This document shows positions 35,524 to 43,632 of a stretch of DNA of 64,000 bases, one piece after another. A program made the translations under genes and the position numbers. The notes under the pieces were generated by a model, which saw only the letters and a list, made by a program, of their open reading frames with translations, was not told the DNA's origin and did not search any database. Position 1 is the stretch's first letter; the number at the start of each line of letters is the position of its first letter. This DNA comes from GCA-003244245 sp963822695 (GTDB lineage: Bacteria > Actinomycetota > Actinomycetes > Mycobacteriales > Pseudonocardiaceae), in NCBI GenBank assembly GCA_963822695.1, contig CAWGJH010000028.1, positions 23,520 through 87,519 on the forward strand. Reading direction: 5' to 3'.

Positions 35524-35802
35524 GTGTCCGGTGATTGGTGGAAACTGCGCACCATGACCGGGATCGACGTTCGATGTGAAGCTGGCCACGAGGCGCCCAT
35601 GATGCGCGGCGGGCGACCGATGCTCACGTGGGGCCACCACCTGTTTCACGGCAACGGATGGACACTCTGATACCTTGATGACCCCGCCAGCGACACCGCT
35701 GGTGTCGAAGAGCACTTTATCCTGGGCGACCTGGCCGAGGTAGACGCGGCCGTCCGCTCGGCGCAGTCGTGGCTGGAGTCAGTCCGGTCAGGTACTCAGT
35801 GA
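35524..35802 (+). pseudogene. Possible small gene with in-frame stop
   Basis: From GTG 35524 the frame reads VSGDWWKLRTMTGIDVRCEA then to a TGA at 35668-35670. It continues in the same frame with an ordinary-looking segment (EEHFILGDLAEVDAAVRSAQ) to a TGA at 35802. This suggests one small gene split by a nonsense mutation. AAGGAGG at 35500 is a little far from the GTG. Not recognised. Confidence 0.3.
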
Positions 35803-36058
35803 AGCCACCTGGGAAAACGTGTGCTAATTGCAGGGAAACCGCAGGTCGGGAGCCATTTTCCACAAGATCGCCGACAACAGGCAAAATGGGCATTGCGTCG
35901 AGGTAGGACGTTGGCACTCGCGCTCATCGACCGTCTCCTGCCGCCGTGACCGTCGTTGCTGTGGTGTGAGCAGCGATGAGGGTACGCAGGTCCCAGTTGG
36001 TGCACTCGGCGTTGGGTGTCGTCCCCGGTCCACCCGGGTGGACCGCTACACGTTGACG

Positions 36059-36343
36059 ATGATCGAGCGGTCCGGACCAGCGATCCGGGCGGCGCTGCTC
36101 GCGCATGCACCCATCGAGGAGTGCGCACAGTTTGAAGCAGAGTTCCGGTCCGCGCTGGCGCGGGCCGCGGAGGACCTCGACCTCTCGGGGCCGCAGGCAG
36201 TACTGACACGCTGGCACACGCTGGCCACGATGGCGGCCAACCCACCCACCGACGACGAACGTGAGCAGATCGAACGCGCGAAGGTCGGCGACTTCACCGG
36301 CCTACTCACTCAGGATGGGCACGGGAATTGGGTTCGGCTGTAG
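36059..36343 (+). CDS. DUF6247-type antitoxin
   Basis: A 94-aa helical protein: RAALLAHAPIEECAQFEAEF, then RWHTLATMAANPPTDDEREQ. This matches the small actinobacterial proteins (DUF6247-like) encoded directly before RelE-type toxins. It ends with TAG immediately followed by the toxin ATG. ATG 36059 is used; an in-frame GTG at 36038 is an alternative, neither with a clear ribosome site. Confidence 0.7.
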   Translation: MIERSGPAIRAALLAHAPIEECAQFEAEFRSALARAAEDLDLSGPQAVLTRWHTLATMAANPPTDDEREQIERAKVGDFTGLLTQDGHGNWVRL

Positions 36344-36607
36344 ATGCCGCCCTACACAGCGATCTGGCTAGAAAGAGCTTGGAAGCAGCGCGACAGCCTC
36401 CCCGCGACCATCCGGCGCCTGGTCGAGCGCCGGGTCGAAGAGTTGCTGGAGGACCCGACCGGCGCCCCCCACGCCCTCTACTACCAGCGGTTCGATGAGT
36501 GGGCCATCCCGTTCGCCTTCGGCGCCGACGAAGGGTTTATCTACTATGCTGTCGTGGACGAACCCCGGCGGGTGGTGATCCTGCGCCAGTTGGCCTTCAG
36601 CGGCTAG
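36344..36607 (+). CDS. RelE/ParE-like toxin
   Basis: An 87-aa protein with the RelE/ParE layout: two helices (ERAWKQRDSLPATIRRLVER), a short loop, then beta strands ALYYQRFDEWAIPFAF, GFIYYAVVDEPRRVVILRQL. Members are mRNA interferases or gyrase inhibitors held by the partner antitoxin. The gene abuts the antitoxin with no gap, the typical type II arrangement with the antitoxin first. No catalytic His or Tyr can be assigned surely from sequence alone. Confidence 0.75.
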   Translation: MPPYTAIWLERAWKQRDSLPATIRRLVERRVEELLEDPTGAPHALYYQRFDEWAIPFAFGADEGFIYYAVVDEPRRVVILRQLAFSG

Positions 36608-36620
36608 CCAGTAGGCACGT

Positions 36621-36986
36621 GTGCAGTGGATCTATTGCACGGCCCCCCGATGCCGACGTCACCACCAAGTGAAACAGACCCCCGGCTGGTCGGTCACCCA
36701 ACACCCTGACGGCTGCACGACCTGGGTCACGCTCAGTGAGCACCGGTATCACTCACAACCAACCCCGAACCACTCACCACGCGCCCCGGCATCCGATCCG
36801 GACGAGCCCCCGCCCTTTCTGATCCTCGACCACCGGCCCAAGCGACGCCCCCAGCCGCGCCGGACAGGCATGGGCTATCTAGCCTCAGCCCATGCAGCGC
36901 TATCCTCTGGGCCGCTTCTCCGTCGCACGCATCGGCTTCGGCGCGATGCAACTGCCCGGCCCCGGCGTGTTCGGTCCGCCGCGTGA
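36621..36986 (+). pseudogene. C-terminal remnant of a 13E12-type HNH endonuclease
   Basis: The frame opens with CRRHHQVKQTPGWSVTQHPD and GCTTWVTLSEHRYHSQP, the conserved end of DUF222/HNH (13E12 repeat) proteins, where RHHxxKQ is the last part of the HNH metal site. The preceding 300 or more residues are absent, replaced by the RelE-like gene. The reading past about 36850 overlaps the aldo/keto reductase start and is not meaningful. Confidence 0.6.
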
Positions 36987-37749
36987 CCGTGACGAGGCGC
37001 TGGCGGTGCTGCGGCGTGCCGTGGACATGGGTGTCGACCATATTGACACCTCGCAGTACTACGGGCCCGACGTTGCCAACGAGCTCATCCGGGAGGCGCT
37101 GTACCCCTACCCCGACACCCTGGCGTTGGTGAGCAAGGTCGGAGCGCGCCGCGACGAGTCCGGCGGATGGCTACCGTATGACGACCCTGACCAGTTGCGG
37201 CGGGGCATCGAGGACAACCTGCGAAGCCTCGGTGTCGAGCAGCTGGCGGCCGTTAACCTGCGGCTGACGGACGACGCGACACCAGACCAACGGTTCGACG
37301 ACCAGCTCGCCGCCATGATCCAGGCGCGCGATGAGGGGTTGATCGGGGGGCTCGGCCTGAGCAACGTCACCCACGAGCACCTGCTGCGCGCGCTGGAACG
37401 CACGCACGTGGCGTGCGTGCAGAACCCACTGAACCTTGTCAATCGCGCCTCGATGCCCGTTCTCGACGAGTGCACATCGCGGGGGATCGCCTTCGTGCCA
37501 TTCTTCCCGCTGGGCTCCGGCTTCGCCCACACCAATCCGGTGCTGAGCAACGCGCACGTACTCAGCAACGCCGAGCGACTTGGCATCACCCCCGCACAGG
37601 TGGCACTTGCCTGGACGTTGCGGCTCGCGCCCAACGTCCTGTTGATTCCCGGCACGTCCTCCGTGCGGCACTTGGAGGAGAACCTCGCGGCCGCTGACAT
37701 CGAACTTGACGAGGAGGCGCAGCAGCAGCTAGACGCGGCCGCAGCGTAA
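36892..37749 (+). CDS. Aldo/keto reductase
   Basis: A 285-aa (beta/alpha)8 oxidoreductase. The catalytic tetrad is visible as D in VDHIDTSQYYG, Y in the same motif, K in LVSKVG and a position in the LRLTDDA strand where His is usual (here R-L-T), so the His may be missing. NADPH-binding GTSSVRHLEENLAA is at the C-terminus. Enzymes of this group reduce aldehydes and ketones with NADPH. Single gene; substrate not inferable. Confidence 0.85.
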   Translation: MQRYPLGRFSVARIGFGAMQLPGPGVFGPPRDRDEALAVLRRAVDMGVDHIDTSQYYGPDVANELIREALYPYPDTLALVSKVGARRDESGGWLPYDDPDQLRRGIEDNLRSLGVEQLAAVNLRLTDDATPDQRFDDQLAAMIQARDEGLIGGLGLSNVTHEHLLRALERTHVACVQNPLNLVNRASMPVLDECTSRGIAFVPFFPLGSGFAHTNPVLSNAHVLSNAERLGITPAQVALAWTLRLAPNVLLIPGTSSVRHLEENLAAADIELDEEAQQQLDAAAA

Positions 37750-37792
37750 TCCTTGGCGACCACGGCGCAGTCCGCGGACTGCATCACCGCGT

Positions 37793-38233
37793 TTAGGTCG
37801 CGTCGGGGTCTATGGGTGGTCGTTCCCCGGCGGCGAGCGGCGGTGGCGGGCCTGCCAGTTGATGGTCTGGAGTCGGTTCCCATCCATCCAGTGGAGGTAG
37901 GTAGTCCAGTGGGGGTAGGTAGTCCGATGGGGGTGGGTAGCGGTAGGGCGCGATGGGGTCGTCGCGTAGGTGACGGAACAGCGCGGCGCGGGGATTGCGC
38001 CAGCTCCGCAAGCCTGCCAGATCGCTACGAAGATCGTCCAGCGGCGCGCGGATCTCGTCGAATTCCGGGCCGAGTTGGCTGCGAATCTTCTGATTCGCGT
38101 CGTGGGTGTAATCCTTGATCTGCCGCAGGGTTCGGGCCAGCCAGGCCGCCGCGGTGGGCAATCGCTCAGGCCCCAGTATGAACAGCGCCACCACTGCCAG
38201 TATGAACAGCTTTTCGATACTCAGATCGAACAT
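37793..38233 (-). CDS. tatB: Twin-arginine translocase subunit TatB
   Basis: A 146-aa protein with the TatB N-terminus: MFDLSIEKLFILAVVALFIL, the GPERLP hinge, and an amphipathic helix (AAWLARTLRQIKDYTHDANQ). The C-terminal part is Pro-rich with a near-repeat SDYLPPLDYLPPLDG. TatB recruits twin-arginine signal peptides to TatC. tatA lies 24 bases upstream on the same strand; tatC is not in the window. Confidence 0.88.
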   Translation of the reverse strand: MFDLSIEKLFILAVVALFILGPERLPTAAAWLARTLRQIKDYTHDANQKIRSQLGPEFDEIRAPLDDLRSDLAGLRSWRNPRAALFRHLRDDPIAPYRYPPPSDYLPPLDYLPPLDGWEPTPDHQLAGPPPPLAAGERPPIDPDAT

Positions 38234-38257
38234 CGACCCCTCCTCGCGGTGCGGTGG

Positions 38258-38590
38258 CTACACAGTAGGCGGGTGGGCCGTGTCGGAGGTGGGTGGTTGG
38301 GCTGGTATCACGTGATCTTGGCCCCCGTGATCTGGCATCACCTGACCTGGGCGCGCGTGGAGATGGGCGGGGGCGACGGAGCGCGGGGGCTCGTCGATGG
38401 CGGGCGAGGCCGCCGGTGCTTGTCGCTGGCTTCGGGCGTGCTCCTCGGCCGCTGCGCCCTTCATCTCGCTTTTGAAGATCCGTGCGGACTGACCCACCGC
38501 ACGGGCCATGTCAGGGAGTCGTTTGGCGCCGAACAACAGCACTACCACGGCGAGGAGGATCAGCAGGTGCCAGCCGGTCAAGCCACCCAT
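38258..38590 (-). CDS. tatA: Twin-arginine translocase subunit TatA
   Basis: A 110-aa protein: one N-terminal span (GWHLLILLAVVVLLF) with the FGAKRLPDMARAVGQSARIF hinge and amphipathic helix of TatA, then a charged Pro-rich tail. ATG 38590 is used because the span must start within a few residues of the N-terminus. TatA oligomers form the Tat export pore. Co-transcribed with tatB. Confidence 0.88.
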   Translation of the reverse strand: MGGLTGWHLLILLAVVVLLFGAKRLPDMARAVGQSARIFKSEMKGAAAEEHARSQRQAPAASPAIDEPPRSVAPAHLHARPGQVMPDHGGQDHVIPAQPPTSDTAHPPTV

Positions 38591-38668
38591 CACAATCCTT
38601 TCCCGCGCTGGGTTGGGGACCAACCGTCAGGATACCTGCACTGAACGCTGAGCGCCGAGGCGCGCGGT

Positions 38669-40018
38669 TCAGGCTGTGGCGGTGCGGATGGCGTGGGCGA
38701 GCACGTCGAGTCCTTCGGTGAGGAGATCTGGCGGAATGACGAGGGGCGGCAGCAGTCGGATGACGTTCGCATAGGTGCCGCAGGTCAGCACGACGACCCC
38801 GGCGTGGTGGCAAGCGTGGGCAACCTGGGTGGTGAGCGCCGGATCTGGCGCTCCGGTAGCGGGGTTGATGAGTTCGAGGGCCAGCATGGCGCCGCGGCCC
38901 CTGACCTGGCCTACGGCCGGGCATTGCGCGGCGAGCGCGGTCAGCGTGGGTGTGGCTATCGCTTCGATGCGGCGTGCCGCGGCGGCGAGGTCCTGCTCGC
39001 GCATCGTCGCGATGCTGGCCAGCGCGGCGGCGCAGGCAACGGGATTACCGCCGTAGGTGCCGCCCAGCCCGCCGGCGTGGACGGCGTTCATCAGGTGCGC
39101 GCGGCCGGTGACCGCGGCCAGGGGGAGGCCACCGGCGATGCCCTTCGCGGTGGTGACCAGGTCGGGAACGATTCCCTCGTGGTCGCAGGCGAACCAGTCA
39201 CCGGTGCGGCAGAACCCGGTTTGGATCTCGTCGGCGACGAACAGCACGCCGCGCTCGGCGCACCATCGGGCGATCGCGGGCAGGAAACCAGGCGCGGGAA
39301 CGATGAATCCGCCTTCGCCCTGGATCGGCTCGATCACGACGCAGGCGAGTTGGTCGGCACCGACCTGCGCCTCGATGACAGCCAGGGCACGGGCGGCTGC
39401 CTGCGCTCCGCTCATGCCGGCCGGGTCCCGGAACGGATAGGAGGTGGGGATGCGGTAAACCTCCGGTGCGAACGGCCCGAAGCGGTGTTTGTAGGGCATC
39501 GCTTTGGCGGTCAACGCCATCGTCAGGTTCGTCCGGCCGTGGTAGGCGTGGTCGAAGACGGCCACCGCCGCCCGGCCGGTGGCGTGCCGGGCCACTTTGA
39601 CCGCGTTCTCGACGGCCTCGGCTCCGGAGTTGAACAATGCTGAGCGCTTCTCATGCTCGCCGGGGGTGACCCTGGCCAGTTCCTCACAGACCGCGAGGTA
39701 GGGCTCATAGGGGGTGACCATGAAGCAGGTGTGGGTGAACCGCTCGACTTGCGCCTGCACGGCCGCGACCACCGCGGGTGCGGCGTTGCCCACACTGGTC
39801 ACCGCGATGCCGGAGCCCAGATCGATGAGGGAGTTGCCGTCGACGTCGAGGAGCACCCCGCCGCCGGCCGCCGCGATGAACACGGGCATCGCGACATGCA
39901 CTCCGGCGCAGACCGCCGCCTCGCGCCGGGCCGACAGTTCCCGAGACCGGGGACCGGGCAACTCAGTCACCAGGCGACGCCGCTGCGCGAGCCCCGCGCC
40001 GGGGTGCATCGCGGTCAC
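38669..40018 (-). CDS. gabT: 4-aminobutyrate aminotransferase
   Basis: A 449-aa class III PLP aminotransferase. Landmarks are NSGAEAVENAVKVAR, FDHAYHGRT, the EPIQGEGG and ADEIQTGFCRTG motifs, and the PLP lysine in TTAKGIAGGLPL, with GGTYGGNPVACAAAL near the active site of the neighbouring subunit. GabT moves the amino group of GABA to 2-oxoglutarate, giving succinate semialdehyde and glutamate. The divergent gadB nearby supplies GABA, so the locus covers synthesis and breakdown. Confidence 0.88.
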   Translation of the reverse strand: MTAMHPGAGLAQRRRLVTELPGPRSRELSARREAAVCAGVHVAMPVFIAAAGGGVLLDVDGNSLIDLGSGIAVTSVGNAAPAVVAAVQAQVERFTHTCFMVTPYEPYLAVCEELARVTPGEHEKRSALFNSGAEAVENAVKVARHATGRAAVAVFDHAYHGRTNLTMALTAKAMPYKHRFGPFAPEVYRIPTSYPFRDPAGMSGAQAAARALAVIEAQVGADQLACVVIEPIQGEGGFIVPAPGFLPAIARWCAERGVLFVADEIQTGFCRTGDWFACDHEGIVPDLVTTAKGIAGGLPLAAVTGRAHLMNAVHAGGLGGTYGGNPVACAAALASIATMREQDLAAAARRIEAIATPTLTALAAQCPAVGQVRGRGAMLALELINPATGAPDPALTTQVAHACHHAGVVVLTCGTYANVIRLLPPLVIPPDLLTEGLDVLAHAIRTATA

Positions 40019-40025
40019 CGCGGCC

Positions 40026-40892
40026 TCATCCTGGGTTCTGGGATGCGGCGCTGTGGCCCAGGTCCTCGAGGGTGAGCTGGTGGGCGGGCGGATGCTCGAC
40101 GGCGATCGTGCTGTGGATCTGGAGGTGGCGGTCGACGTGGAGCAATTCTCCGGGGCTCAGCAAGCGCCATGTGGGGTCCTCGTCCATACATTCGCTGGCT
40201 ATCACGACTGCCGGGATGGTGGCCAGCGCACCGGAGCGGACCCGGACTCGACCGGCGGCGCTGGCCTGGTCGAGGTGGCGGTATCCGTGCTGGCCGCCGG
40301 CGGAGCGGTACAGCACGAGCAGGTTGTGAGTATCGGGATAGCGTAGCGCGAACAGCTCGGTCGGCGTGGTCAGGATGATGTTGATCGAGTAGATCGGCAC
40401 GTTGGCCGCAACCCACCGGGCGGCGCTGGTGATACCGGCGCCGATGTCGCCACCGTGGGCGTCGATGTGGCGGGTGATCAGCGCGAAGAACCGCTCGGAA
40501 TCGGTCTCGCCCTGCACCAGGGACATGTAGTCACCCACCTCGGCCTCCAGACGCGGCAAGTCCTCGAGGACGCCGTTGTGGGCGAACAGTCGGCCGCGCT
40601 GGTGGAAGGGGTGGGTGTTGCGTGGGCTCAGCCCGCCGGTGGAGGCGTAGCGGATGTGGGCGATGAACGTGGTGGAGAGGCGTTCCTTGGCCTCCTGGGC
40701 GAACTCCCGGTCCTGGTAGGCGGCGATCGGCTGCTTGTCCACCCGGGGCGTGCCGTCGGCGTCGAAGGTACCCAGCCCGGTCCCATCGGGTTCGCGGCGG
40801 CTCTGCGCGGCGAGGCTGTCCGGCGCCTCCAACAGCCAGAACGTCGCCCGGATGCACTGGGATCCACCAGAAAGACCGAACAGTCGGCACAC
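40026..40892 (-). CDS. Class II glutamine amidotransferase (YafJ/EgtC-like)
   Basis: A 288-aa Ntn-type amidotransferase with the nucleophile Cys2 directly after Met1 (MCRLFGLSGG), then HIRYASTGGLSPRNTHPF, and the DSERFFALI segment. These enzymes hydrolyse glutamine or cleave gamma-glutamyl bonds. It is seven bases upstream of gabT on the same strand and divergent from gadB, so a role in feeding glutamate into the GABA pathway is possible (inference). Some tail variation but the catalytic part is complete. Confidence 0.82.
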   Translation of the reverse strand: MCRLFGLSGGSQCIRATFWLLEAPDSLAAQSRREPDGTGLGTFDADGTPRVDKQPIAAYQDREFAQEAKERLSTTFIAHIRYASTGGLSPRNTHPFHQRGRLFAHNGVLEDLPRLEAEVGDYMSLVQGETDSERFFALITRHIDAHGGDIGAGITSAARWVAANVPIYSINIILTTPTELFALRYPDTHNLLVLYRSAGGQHGYRHLDQASAAGRVRVRSGALATIPAVVIASECMDEDPTWRLLSPGELLHVDRHLQIHSTIAVEHPPAHQLTLEDLGHSAASQNPG

Positions 40893-40987
40893 CGTCGACC
40901 ACCTCCCGCATCACACCACCACGAACGGGGTATCTGCCCGCGCCGCCCGGAGCCGTCGGCCCGCGAGACCGACGTGCGGGCTTTAGC

Positions 40988-42466
40988 GTGGCAAGCATGC
41001 CACTATCGCATCCGGCTTACCCGCAGAGTCCAGGCCACCACGATGTGGCGATCAACCCGGTATTCACCCGCGAACCGGTGCGGATTCCGCGCAACCAGTT
41101 GCCGCCTGCGGGGCTTGATCCGGACATCGCCTACCAAGTGGTCCACGACGAACTGATGCTCGACGGCAATGCCCGGCTGAACCTGGCGACCTTCGTCACC
41201 ACCTGGATGGAGCCCGAGGCCACCCGGTTGATGACGGAGTGTCTCGACAAGAACATGATTGACAAGGATGAGTACCCGCGGACCGCGGAGCTGGAGCTGC
41301 GGTGTGTGCGGATGCTCGCCGAGCTGTGGCACGCTCCGCCCGCACCGGATGCCACCGGCTGCTCCACTACCGGCTCCAGCGAGGCCTGCATGCTGGCCGG
41401 ACTCGCGCTCAAACGCCGCTGGCAACACGCCCGCAAGGCAGCCGGCGCACCGGTCGACCGACCGAACATCGTCATGGGTATCAACGTGCAGGTCTGTTGG
41501 GAGAAGTTCGCCAACTACTGGGACGTCGAGGCCCGCCTGGTCCCGATGGACGGCGACCGCTTCCACCTGTCCCCGGCGGAGGCGGTGGCGCACTGCGATG
41601 AGAACACCATCGGCGTCGTCGCGGTCCTGGGTTCGACCTTTGATGGCAGCTACGAGCCGGTCGCCGAGATCTGTGCCGCTCTGGACCACCTGCAGGCCAG
41701 TACCGGGCTGGACGTTCCGGTGCACGTCAACGGCGCGTCCGGCGCGATGATCGCCCCGTTCTGTGACCCTGAGCTGGTGTGGGACTTCAGGCTGCCGCGG
41801 GTCGCGTCGATCAACACATCCGGACACAAGTACGGCCTGGTCTACCCCGGGGTGGGCTGGGTGCTGTGGCGTGACGCCGCCGCGCTTCCCGAAGATTTGA
41901 TGTTCCACGTCAACTACCTGGGCGGGAACATGCCCACCTTCGCGTTGAACTTCTCCCGCCCCGGCGCGCAGGTCATCGCCCAGTACTACAACTTCCTCCG
42001 GTTGGGCTTCCAGGGCTACCAGCGCGTCCAGTACACCTGCCGGGAGGTGGCCACCGCATTGGCGGACCAGATCGGCGAGCTCGGACCATTCCGGCTGCTC
42101 ACCCGCGGCGATGAGCTTCCCGTCTTCGCCTTCACCCTGCATGAGCACGTCAGGGGCTACTCCGTCTTCGACGTCTCCGCTGCGCTGCGCGAGCATGGCT
42201 GGCTGGTTCCCGCCTACACCTTCCCCGACCACCGCGCCGACCTGGCGGTGCTGCGCATCGTGGTCCGCAACGGATTCACCCACGACCTCGCCGACCTGCT
42301 GCTGGCTGATTTGCGCAGCGAACTGCCCCGGCTGAGCCGCCAATCCGACCCACAACGAGGTACCGAATTCAGCACCTTCTCCCATGGCGCCAGCTCATTC
42401 CACCAACACCCCACCGGACACCACAAGCCCGAACCCCGAACGACTCGTCGGTCACCCGCACGGTGA
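40988..42466 (+). CDS. gadB: Glutamate decarboxylase with Asp to Asn change at the PLP site
   Basis: A 492-aa group II PLP decarboxylase: STTGSSEACMLAGLALKRRW, VCWEKFANYW, the SINTSGHKYGLVYPG motif with PLP lysine K281, and FSRPGAQVIAQYYNFLRLG. GadB turns glutamate into GABA, consuming a proton. The invariant Asp that pairs with the pyridine nitrogen (HVDGASG in relatives, 33 residues before the Lys) is Asn248 here (HVNGASG, codon AAC at 41729-41731). That should weaken catalysis. C-terminal tail is His/Arg rich. Divergent from the amidotransferase and gabT. Confidence 0.87.
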   Translation: MASMPLSHPAYPQSPGHHDVAINPVFTREPVRIPRNQLPPAGLDPDIAYQVVHDELMLDGNARLNLATFVTTWMEPEATRLMTECLDKNMIDKDEYPRTAELELRCVRMLAELWHAPPAPDATGCSTTGSSEACMLAGLALKRRWQHARKAAGAPVDRPNIVMGINVQVCWEKFANYWDVEARLVPMDGDRFHLSPAEAVAHCDENTIGVVAVLGSTFDGSYEPVAEICAALDHLQASTGLDVPVHVNGASGAMIAPFCDPELVWDFRLPRVASINTSGHKYGLVYPGVGWVLWRDAAALPEDLMFHVNYLGGNMPTFALNFSRPGAQVIAQYYNFLRLGFQGYQRVQYTCREVATALADQIGELGPFRLLTRGDELPVFAFTLHEHVRGYSVFDVSAALREHGWLVPAYTFPDHRADLAVLRIVVRNGFTHDLADLLLADLRSELPRLSRQSDPQRGTEFSTFSHGASSFHQHPTGHHKPEPRTTRRSPAR

Positions 42467-42489
42467 TGAGGGTATGGACACTCGGATAC

Positions 42490-42513
42490 TAGCTATGTAG
42501 AGTTACATAGCTA
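42490..42513. promoter_or_regulatory. PadR operator palindrome
   Basis: TAGCTATGTA-GAGT-TACATAGCTA: perfect ten-base arms, ending on the first base of the padR ATG. PadR-type repressors bind such sites next to their own genes, so this is a strong candidate for autoregulation. Confidence 0.75.
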
Positions 42514-42869
42514 TGAGTGGATTGCGGATGACGGTGGGGGTCCAGGCGGTGCTGGGGGCGCTGCTCCAGCAGCCTGGCACCGAGCTGTACGGGTTGGAGA
42601 TCGTGAAGGCCAGCGGCCTGGAGCCGGGCACCATCTACCCGATCCTCCAGCGGTTGCGTGGCGCCGGATGGGTCAAAGACCGGTGGGAGGACCCCGAGCC
42701 CGCCCACACCGAGGGCCGCCCCCCACGCCGCTACTACCGGCTGACCACGGAAGGCCACGCCCGCGCTATCCACGCCCTGCAACGCGGTCGCGACCGCAGC
42801 GGCCTGAGCCGGCTGCTCACCCCGCCCCAGTCCGCTGCTATCCCCACGACTGAGGCAGGCCCGACATGA
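42513..42869 (+). CDS. PadR family transcriptional regulator
   Basis: A 118-aa protein with the PadR winged helix: VLGALLQQPGTELYGLEIVK, ASGLEPGTIYPILQRLRGAG as recognition region, and RYYRLTTEGHARAIHAL as wing. A short C-terminal helix mediates dimerisation. The operator palindrome at 42490-42513 abuts the start. The stop overlaps the next gene (ATGA), so it controls a three-gene operon with two membrane-protein genes. Confidence 0.87.
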   Translation: MSGLRMTVGVQAVLGALLQQPGTELYGLEIVKASGLEPGTIYPILQRLRGAGWVKDRWEDPEPAHTEGRPPRRYYRLTTEGHARAIHALQRGRDRSGLSRLLTPPQSAAIPTTEAGPT

Positions 42870-43375
42870 GCAGACGGGGAAGAAGAAACCTTCCAGACGT
42901 CGGCCTCGTTGTCTGCGTCTTTGGCGTCCTCGGCCTCGTCGGCCTCCTCGTGGGCGTCCCCGGCGGCGGTGTCCTCGTCGTCTGCGTCCTCGGCGTCCTC
43001 GTCCTTGATGTCCTCGGCGGTGTCCTCGTTGGCGTTCTCGGTGGTCTCCTCGGTGGGCTCCTCAGCGGCGTCCTCGCCGTCGTCCGCGCCTGCGTCGACG
43101 GCGTCCTAGCACGCCGGCTTGGCTCGCGGGCTCCGGCACGCGGTCACACGGTCCCGCCTCTGGCTGCCCCCAGATCGCTGCGGTGGGTGCGCGGGGTGTT
43201 GCCTGATGGCGAGGGCGCGGCCTGGCTGGCCGAGGTGAGCTCCTGCCTCGCCGAGGCCGCCAGCAAGGGCGAACGACGCCGGTATGTCCGCAGCTACCGC
43301 CGCACTGTGCCGCGGTTGATCTGGACCAGCTGGACAGAGCACTGGAGCAAGTCCCGTTCCCGGGAGCTGTCGTGA
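42866..43375 (+). CDS. Membrane protein with Val/Leu/Gly low-complexity repeats
   Basis: A 169-aa protein starting at ATG 42866 in an ATGA overlap with padR. Residues 14-70 form a Val/Leu/Gly-rich stretch (VLVVCVLGVLVLDVLGGVLV) that could make two or three spans. The soluble C-terminal part (SLRWVRGVLPDGEGAAWLAE, YRRTVPRLIWTSW) resembles small proteins co-encoded with PadR regulators. The repeat's complement reads as a long Asp/Glu/Ala-rich frame, so strand assignment there rests on the overlaps at both ends. Confidence 0.6.
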   Translation: MSRRGRRNLPDVGLVVCVFGVLGLVGLLVGVPGGGVLVVCVLGVLVLDVLGGVLVGVLGGLLGGLLSGVLAVVRACVDGVLARRLGSRAPARGHTVPPLAAPRSLRWVRGVLPDGEGAAWLAEVSSCLAEAASKGERRRYVRSYRRTVPRLIWTSWTEHWSKSRSRELS

Positions 43376-43632
43376 CCGGCAAGAGAATCGACCTGGTCGG
43401 GGCGCAACCGGACGACCCGCCCGGGTGGCGGCTGCTGTTCCTGTTGGTGCAGGGTTGTGACGGTCAGTGGTGGCGTGGGTTTCTGCTGGTGGCGCTTATC
43501 GGGCTACTTGTGGTTGGCGTGCTGGCCGCGCTGCTGGTGCTCGCGGGGTGGGCCGGTGGCGCGCTGGGCGTCGGGTCGTTGCCCGCTCTGGTCGTGGCCT
43601 GGCGCCGCCGACGCCACTCAGGAAGGCGTTAG
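43372..43632 (+). CDS. Small membrane protein of the padR operon
   Basis: An 86-aa protein; GTG 43372 overlaps the upstream stop (GTGA). One or two spans are visible (FLLVALIGLLVVGVLAALLV). Basic C-terminus WRRRRHSGRR. Not recognised; it overlaps the end of the convergent ugd gene by 15 bases. Confidence 0.55.
   Translation: MTGKRIDLVGAQPDDPPGWRLLFLLVQGCDGQWWRGFLLVALIGLLVVGVLAALLVLAGWAGGALGVGSLPALVVAWRRRRHSGRR

Noticed and set aside
37880..37940. Short direct repeat GTAGGTAGTCC in the tatB 3' end
   Set aside because: It encodes the Pro-rich SDYLPPLDYLPPLD tail and is explained by protein repetition.
41003..42385. 460-codon reverse frame across gadB
   Set aside because: Antisense to a gene with clear PLP motifs; composition is that of a GC shadow.
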